A DNA stretch of 23,231 nt from Mnemiopsis leidyi (lineage: Eukaryota; Ctenophora; Tentaculata; Lobata; Bolinopsidae), in assembly GCA_000226015.1 (NCBI GenBank), contig JH153442.1, forward strand, positions 51,048-74,278, written 5' to 3'. Made by a program: the position numbers and the translations under genes. Under the pieces are notes generated by a model. That model worked only from the letters and a program-made list of their open reading frames with translations, did not search any database and was not told where the DNA came from. Position 1 is the first letter of the stretch. Every line of letters starts with the position of its first letter. Positions 10,501 through 19,500 of this stretch are shown piece after piece.

Positions 10501-13500
10501 ATAGTCATAACTAAGACGGATCTTATAGTAAAACTAGAATCTTGTCAAGGTGATAACTAAGAAGGATCTTATAGTAATTTAACTAGAATCTTGTCAAGGT
10601 GATAACTAAGACGGATCTTATAGTAAAACTAGAATCAAGTCAAAGTGATAACTAAAATGGATCTTATGGTGAAGCTGTAAATCGCAAAAAATTCCATCTC
10701 ATTTCATCTCGTGCATCATTATCACATTTTAAATCTCTCTTTCTTGTTGCTTTTCATGAATTATCACAACTCCAGTTACTTGATGGTACATATTACGAAA
10801 CTCGAAATATGCAATTCCAGTACCAAATATGAAACCCCAGTACCAAATATGAAACTCCAGTACCAAATATGAAACTCCAGTACCAAATATGAAACTCCAA
10901 AATCAAAAAGTGCTGCCTGTAATAGAAGTTATGTTCTGTTAGCTGACGATTGTGTTGCCTTAAATAGCTTTTACCTGTAGATATGTTTTATGAAATGTTG
11001 TATAAGATCATCGTCATACCATAAACCATTACAGTCAAATACAGTGAAATATAAATGCATAGGATTAGTATCACGCAGAGATTTTACATAAAGTTTCGGC
11101 TTTCTAGTGAGCTTTGGTAAAATAAGCGATATATATATATAATATATATTGATTATTGAAGTAAAGTTAGCTGATTCTCCGATAAAATGTTTTACGACAC
11201 ATATTGTAAAGACCACACATATTGTAAAGACCACACCCTGGCTTCGTTTATGTCTGCCCTTGTGCCTCTCTTGTGTGTAAACAATTCATTAATATGTTCT
11301 ATTTCCGTTCTTAATCTCTGTTCTGTTTATGCTTTTGAAGATAAAAGAAAGTATCGAATTACAAGTATATTTTGGTCCAGTTATTATTTAGTCAACATTT
11401 TGATACAGAAATAGGTCTTGCGAAATTACTTTGCCGAAGATTGAATTAGAGAAGACCGATTACTTTCTTAGCACAAAATTATATGTTGATCTAATAATCT
11501 TACCAGCTCTAGAACTCTAAAACTCTAAATAAAATCTACAACTCTAGAACTCTAGAACTCTAAAATCTACAACTCTACAACTCTAAAACTCGAAACTGGC
11601 AGTACCTCAATTAGATACTTGTTACTTGTGTTTTTAGGAATGAATTCCAGGAAGGTAGCATCGCTATTGTCCACTTTTTCTTTTAGTTTTTTTACGTTTA
11701 TCACGCTCAAATATTTGTCATTGTTACTTTGTCTCATTCTCCCAACTGTCTAACTATACTACTTTCAGGCTGCCCTCCTGTCTCAACTAAAACACATCAA
11801 CATTGTATCCTACAAGCAAGTTTCAAACTGTCTAACTATACTACTTTCAGGCTGCCCTCCTGTCTCAACTAAAACACATCAACATTGTATCCTACAAGCA
11901 AAGTTTCCAGCTGAACAGCACTCTGTACATTGTAATGCAGTATTGTGAGGGGGGGCGATCTGCATACCTGGCTTTCTAACAGGTAACTTTGTAATAGCTT
12001 GGTAACCGGGTTACTTAGTAATGAGTGGGTTATTGAGTAACTAGTGGGTTACTTAGTAAATAGTGGTTACTTGTACTTAGTAACTAGTGAGTTATTTAGT
12101 AACTAGTGGTTACTTAGCAACTAGTGGTTACTTAGTAACTAGTGAGTTACTTAGCAACTAGTGGGTTACTTAGTAAATAGTGGTTACTTATTTACTAGTG
12201 GGTTACTTAGTAACTAGTGGGTTACTTAGCAACTAGTGGGTTACTTAGTAAGTAGCGGGTTACTTAGCAACTAGTGGGTTACTTAGCAACTAGTGGGTTA
12301 CTTAGCAACTAGTGGGTAACTTATTTACTAGTGGGTTACTTAGCAACTACTGGGTTACTAAGTAACTAGTGGGTTACTTANNNNNNNNNNNNNNNNNNNN
12401 NNNNNNNNNNNNNNNNNNNNNNNNNNNNNNNNNNNNNNNNNNNNNNNNNNNNNNNNNNNNNNNNNNNNNNNNNNNNNNNNNNNNNNNNNNNNNNNNNNNN
12501 NNNNNNNNNNNNNNNNNNNNNNNNNNNNNNNNNNNNNNNNNNNNNNNNNNNNNNNNNNNNNNNNNNNNNNNNNNNNNNNNNNNNNNNNNNNNNNNNNNNN
12601 NNNNNNNNNNNNNNNNNNNNNNNNNNNNNNNNNNNNNNNNNNNNNNNNNNNNNNNNNNNNNNNNNNNNNNNNNNNNNNNNNNNNNNNNNNNNNNNNNNNN
12701 NNNNNNNNNNNNNNNNNNNNNNNNNNNNNNNNNNNNNNNNNNNNNNNNNNNNNNNNNNNNNNNNNNNNNNNNNNNNNNNNNNNNNNNNNNNNNNNNNNNN
12801 NNNNNNNNNNNNNNNNNNNNNNNNNNNNNNNNNNNNNNNNNNNNNNNNNNNNNNNNNNNNNNNNNNNNNNNNNNNNNNNNNNNNNNNNNNNNNNNNNNNN
12901 NNNNNNNNNNNNNNNNNNNNNNNNNNNNNNNNNNNNNNNNNNNNNNNNNNNNNNNNNNNNNNNNNNNNNNNNNNNNNNNNNNNNNNNNNNNNNNNNNNNN
13001 NNNNNNNNNNNNNNNNNNNNNNNNNNNNNNNNNNNNNNNNNNNNNNNNNNNNNTGGGTTACTTAGCAACTAGTGGGTTTCTAAGTAACTAGTGGGTTACT
13101 TAGCAACTAGTGGGTTACTTAGCAACTAGTGGGTTACTTAGCAACTAGTGGGTAACTTAGCAACTAGTGGGTTACTTAGCAACTAGTGGGTAACTTAGCA
13201 GCTAGTGGGTTACTTAGCAACTAGTGGGTTACTAAGTAATCATAGTATCATATTGAGATATGTGGTACATTCCCGAAATCCCGCGTGAAATTTCCTGATT
13301 ATTTTGTACTTTCAGAAAAGGAAGGCTAATGGATGAGCTGGAGATAATACTGTGGTTTGTACAGATAGCGCTAGCGTTACAGGTGAGATACACTGGCTGT
13401 CTTTAAACATAGTTACTTAGTTATAGTTACTTAGTAGTTACACATAGTTACTACTTCAGTTTTCAGAGACTTTAAACATAGTTACCACTTCAGTTTTTCA

Positions 13501-16500
13501 GAGACTACTAGTAATATATTCACCTAGTTTACTCAGTATTATTACCAGAGACTACTAGTAATAACATGAGTCAAGTCTATTTACCTAGCTACTGTAGTGT
13601 ACTTTACTTATCTAGAGTGTACTTATCTTCAAATTTATTGTACTTTTCTTCGCCCTATAACAATACCTCCACATTACTTTGTCACTTAAAGACCGCTGTG
13701 TTTATTGGATAACTTCCAATTTTCCGTTTCCAGCCCCACTCTAAGATCCTTTATTCAAGAGCCGTAGTAGAAAATAAAGTTAAGTAGTTAACTACATGGT
13801 TTGGAGAAATTGAAACTTCAATAACAGTAATAAACAGAGTTGTTAAGTAGTTAACTACATGGTTTGGAGAAATTGAAACTTCAATAACAGTAATAAACAG
13901 AGTTGTTAAGTAGTTAACTACATGGTTTGGAGAAATTGAAACTTCAATAACAGTAATAAACAGAGTTGTGGCCTTTCTACAGTAGTCAGTGCTCCTAACT
14001 TCAATAGAATCCTACTGTTTTACTGTCAGAGATTCTATAAGAGTTCTGAGTACAAGGACTGGCCTGTACATTGTCTCTTAGCTGGGCCGGCTCTTTAAGT
14101 CTAGTTTTATGTAAACCTTTTAATCTGATAACACATTCTTACTTACAGATAACACTGTGTAACGTTATCTTTATTTTACTTACTTACAGATAACATTGTG
14201 TAACGTTATCTTTCTTTTACTTACTTACAGATAACACTGTGTAACGTTATCTTTATTTTACTTACTTACAGATAACACTGTGTAACGTTATCTTTATTTT
14301 ACTTACTTACAGATAACACTGTGTAACGTTATCTTTATTTTACTTACTTACAGATAACACTGTGTAACGTTATCTTTATTTTACTTACTTACAGATAACA
14401 CTGTGTAACGTTATCTTTATTTTACTTACTTACAGATAACACTGTGTAACGTTATCTTTATTTTACTTACTTACAGATAACACTGTGTAACGTTATCTTT
14501 ATTTTACTTACTTACAGATAACACTGTGTAACGTTATCTTTATTTTACTTACTTACAGATAACACTGTGTAACGTTATCTTTATTTCAGTATTTACACGC
14601 CAAGAACATTCTTCATCGAGATTTGAAGGTTTGTCGTTACCTGAATTGATTTGTTTGTTTATCTTTATGTTTGTGTTTATAATGTTTATACAAGTTTATG
14701 TTTGTGTGTATAATGTTTATACAAGTGATGTTAATAAAAGCTATTAGTTTATGTATGGGTGTATTGTGTTTATACAAGTGATGTTTATACAAGTGATGTT
14801 TATACAAGTGATGAGCGTTCCTTCTTACAAAATGTTGTACATTGACCCACTAGGTATGATATGAGAGTAATAATAACATTTTGAAACGGTTTATTTTCGT
14901 CTTATCTCCTCCATCCTAATGATTTAAACTAATTATGTGCTAATCTTTTCAAGGTCCTGGACCAAATCGGGCAATCTTCAAAGATAAGAGTCTTATACAT
15001 TTGTGCCTCGTATAATTTGTACCACACATTCTTCTACATACCACATACTGTACATTTTACTGTGTACTATTTTATGTGTACTATATACCAATTTTATTGT
15101 ATGCCAAGATGCTATTTTTCGTATGCAATATATTTTATCCTGACAGAGTATTTTCATCTACTAATCACGCTGTACTTAATTTATGTTACACTGTACGTAC
15201 CTTGTACCTGTAATAGACAGTTTTGAGACCTAGATAATTTCAAGAAAATTTTGAAAAAAGTAAAGTAAATATGAAATTATTGGAAATGTCTGGATTTATT
15301 AGACCTGGCGACTTTTAGACGGGTTTAAGAAAGACGATAGTGTGAATCAATGTGGTTTTATCTCAGCTGAAGCCCGTGGTACGTGTTTTGAGAAAATCTG
15401 CAATTTCCGTTGTGTTGTGATATTCTATACGATATTGTTTGGGAGACCATAATTTATCAGATTTGTGAGCTGTCGTAGAGAGATTCGTAGAATCTGTAAC
15501 TCAGTGAGCTCACTAGACCATGAAAATAATGCTGTCGGAGATCACTTTAGTTAAAGTGATAGTCATTCGTGTGTCAGGTACTAGCAGGGTGGCCTAACAC
15601 GATTTTGTACTTCTAATGTGAAGTACAGTTACCATGGTTACCAATCTTACCATTTACATGAAGAGTACAGGAAAATTATGCAGATTGTGACAAATTCAAT
15701 CGTACCTGTCTCAGGCGATGTTTACTCAGCAGTAGTAAAGACATCCATTTCTGCGACAAATATGTATATTGAAAATTCCCACTAATGATAAGCATAGCTT
15801 GTTGTTCTTCCTCAAAGTACAAAATGTGGTTTTCTGAACAAAACACAAACTCAGTGAAGATAACGAAACCTTTACAGACACAGAACATATTCCTGACACA
15901 CAAGAACGAGATAGTTAAGTTGGGAGATCTAGGAATAGCCAGACAGTTGTCCGGCATTAACGACATGGCGAGAACTATTATCGGCACGCCATACTACATG
16001 TCTCCCGAACTGTTCAGTAATCGTCCTTATAACTTCAAGGTACGGGTTTCTTTACGGGTTTTGTGAAAACCCACTAGTTGCCCTTATTTGGCATTTTACC
16101 AGATATTACTTTCTTGTTTTTGCATATCTTATCGTCTGTCACTAACAAATTATCACTTGTTTATCTATTGAGGTTTCGTCTTTCAATTTGTCTGCGTTAT
16201 TTTCGTCTTTCATGGCTTTGAAAAGGAAATTATGTTTGGTTGAATTTGTCTGGTTCGGTACCAAAATTATTCACTGTGATCTATGAAACCGAACATATCA
16301 CGTACAATCTTGCGAATCTAACAAACAAACAAGTAAACAAACAAAGCACCTAACAAACATTTCAGAGCGATGTATGGAGTCTTGGTTGTGTGGTGTATGA
16401 AATGTGTACGATGAAACACGCTTTCAGAGCTCGCGACTTCTCGGGGCTAGCGTACAAGATCTGCACTGGAAAGGTGAGTAAGGCTTTGCTTTATGTTTCG

Positions 16501-19500
16501 CAGTAATTCGATCTTGATATTTAGCTTGTTTAGGTTGATATTTAGCTTGTTTAGGTTGATATTTAGGTTGTCTGAAATTTTGGGCGGTCATTACTATTCC
16601 TTGATTTCGCTGTCATTGCTTATCGTATCATGAGTAAATGTTAGCGGCCAACTGCAATTCAAAGGTAGTAGTCATGGTTGACACTAGGACTTAATTTAAT
16701 TCATAATAAAATAGACTTTTGTTAATATGTAATATTTTTCTGTATTTACTTTTTCGGTGCCTTACTTTGAGGCCTATACATCATCACATCTGCGCGTTAT
16801 GTTAATTCATTAAGTGCGTGACGACATTTTTAAGTGCCCTGTCATTTTCCGAATGACGTAACTTCAATTAATGTATTCAAATTTTGGAAGGTGAGGCTAA
16901 ATAGCATATTTTGTTCTCGTAACGCGCTAATAGGAAATTCGAGGGATCTGTGCGCGCACGCATGTTTTTTCGGACCAAAATAAACATTCAAAATTAATTT
17001 AAAAGTTCGTTTGGTTCGACATTAACAGTTTAACATTAACAGTTTAACAGATTAAAACAGTTTGAGTCAGAACACTTATAATGTTTTTTCATGTTCGTCT
17101 TTGAACTTGGGTCATAAAGAAATTTCAAACGTTAAGATTATGTTTCTTCAATCTTCAGGTCCCTCCACTTCCAGACAAATACTCAACTGAGTTGAGCTGC
17201 TTAGTTTCTTCGATGTTAGAACAGGAACCAGAACATAGACCGAACGTTTCAGAGATACTTCATCTTAAGTTTATACGGACGTATATTCAAATGTTTATCA
17301 AACGAAATCGGTAAATAAATATATTTTTTCTTCGATATCAATCAATTCTATCACGTGATGCAGACGATTTGTGGCCTTTCCAAAAAAGTGAATTCACCTT
17401 CCCATCATTTCAGCAGCAACAATGCCAGCAAACCAAAGATAGCTCCAAAATCAGACACCACTAAGACAAGTTCCAACGAGAAGACTGGGCCAGCAGCAGA
17501 AGAGAGAATTCCCCGGCCTCGCCGAACTAATTCTGTAGAAAGTAACGTTCTTGTAAACGAGGATAAACCGGGACTGACATCGGGACACTGTCCTCACATC
17601 AGACAACAATCGAACAGACACAACACAGACAAGAACAACAGAGCTAATCAGAGATGTGACGATGCGGAGGTTCCAAACAGACCTTCAAGCAAGCGGTTAT
17701 CAAACTCGAACCATCTGGCCTTGATACCGTCAGTTAAAGATCTTTTGAAGAAAGATGAGAACAAAGTAAACGACTCTGCATTCAGAAGAGATGACTCAAA
17801 ACGAAGGAGTTCTAAAGATGGACTAAAGTACATCGAGCCTGACCAACCAATCAGATCTCAGTCAGACTACCACGTGATTGAGCCGCAGCCAATCCCAGCC
17901 CCTATCAGCTCGGCCAGGAAGCGGAGGATTGAAGACAAGCGAAAAAGGAGCAGGTCCGCTGACAGAACAAGTCCAGATTTGTTTTCCTCGCTGAGTTCAG
18001 ACTCTCCCAGCCCTACTCTGGATATAGAGAAACAGCGGCCACCAAGCCCAGCTACTCAGTGTTCCTCCAGGCCTCAAAGTCCCATCATACACACAAGATC
18101 TCAAAGTCCTGGTGTCCCTACCCGCTCCCAAAGTCCCGTCCTCCCGTCAAGTCGGCCCCTAAGTCCTGTATGTCCCCCAAGATCCCAGAGTCCAGCTATC
18201 CCTCTGTCCAACCCGGCAGTCAGACCTGCAAGCCCGGGTCTCAGTGGCAGTAGACCGCCCAGTCCTTGTCAGTCCAACAGTCGACCCGACAGTCCTTGTA
18301 GACAGGAGAGCAAACCTAACACTTGTATCAGAAGTAGAAGTCCTGCGGCACGCGTGCCAAGTCCTGCGGCACGTGCGCCAAGTCCGGGGCTGCCTCCTAG
18401 CCCTCATGTCAAGAAGAAGTCGACAAGTAAAAGCAGATACCGTCCTTTACCCCCCACTCCTCCCAGTGCTAAAGCTGGCCGCCGCAAGACGAAATCTCAG
18501 TGAGTTTCTCATAACTTGTTTTGATTGTGTACCAGACTTTCTACCAGTTCCTTGTTGAATTTTTTCTAGAAATTTTATTCAAAAGTAAGCTTGTAACCCC
18601 GAATAATATCGTCTTATTTCAGAAGTGAAGAACAGAAGCTGGTAGATCTGATGAACGAGACGCTAGCCCTTAAAGACACGCCAGAGTTAGACACGCCAGT
18701 ACAAGACACCGCTCCAGAGAGGGACGAGGCCCCCTTCAGACCTCTCCCGCCCAGGTCTGACGAGGAACCTCCTCAATTGTCAAGACTGAGAAACAGGCTG
18801 GAGAAGCTGAGGAATCAAGTGTTACCGTGTGTCAGCAGGGATGTGTTGGAGAAAGCTTATAGGGTGTTAGACGAGAGTGACCCGGATAAAGTACAGGTGA
18901 ATTTATATTGCTATGGTGATATGTTGTGATGGTGATATTTTGTGACAGTGATGTGGTGTATTGTGATATGTTGTTATGTTGATATGTTGTTATGTTGATG
19001 TGCTGTTATGTTGATGTGCTCTTATTGTGATATGTTGTTAGGGTGATTTGTTATCTATTTGTCAAGAGAGCTCTGACTAGAAAATGCACGTAAGTGTCTA
19101 AAAGATAAAATGTAAATCCCTGTTCTCCTCAGTTCTATAGAAACCGTAGAAAATACTTGAGAGTACTAAGAAGGTTAGGCTAGCTGACAAGCCCTCAGCA
19201 CATTTATCAACACGCTAAAACGTAGAATGTTTTACTGTTTCATCGTACTATTCATTATCAAAGTTTACTGCAACGCTAGAAAAAAAACTCTCCTCAAATC
19301 TTTGTACCCGGGAACAACGATTTGAACAATGTTCCCTCCAATCTTTGTGCTGAAAAAATTTTTACGCAAATTTTATATTTCTTTTTCAATCGATAAAGAA
19401 TTACAGCACTCCGTTTGTACTATTAGTATTTAACTGCTGATTTTTTGCTCTAAAAGCACGTGTAAAAATGTGTCATGTGTAAATTGTTCGCTCTATGAGC

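Noticed and set aside
11769..11850. First copy of the exon 3 acceptor as the true exon start
   Set aside because: Reading through both copies shifts the frame by one and meets TGA before the donor, and it does not compensate for the extra G.
12358..13091. Two ORFs of about 240 codons on both strands
   Set aside because: They consist of gap N residues bounded by repeat sequence.
17355..17413. ATG at 17355 as the start of a separate 382-residue gene
   Set aside because: The open frame upstream of 17414 is intron 8 read-through. The acceptor, phase match and continuity with the kinase domain explain exon 9 better.
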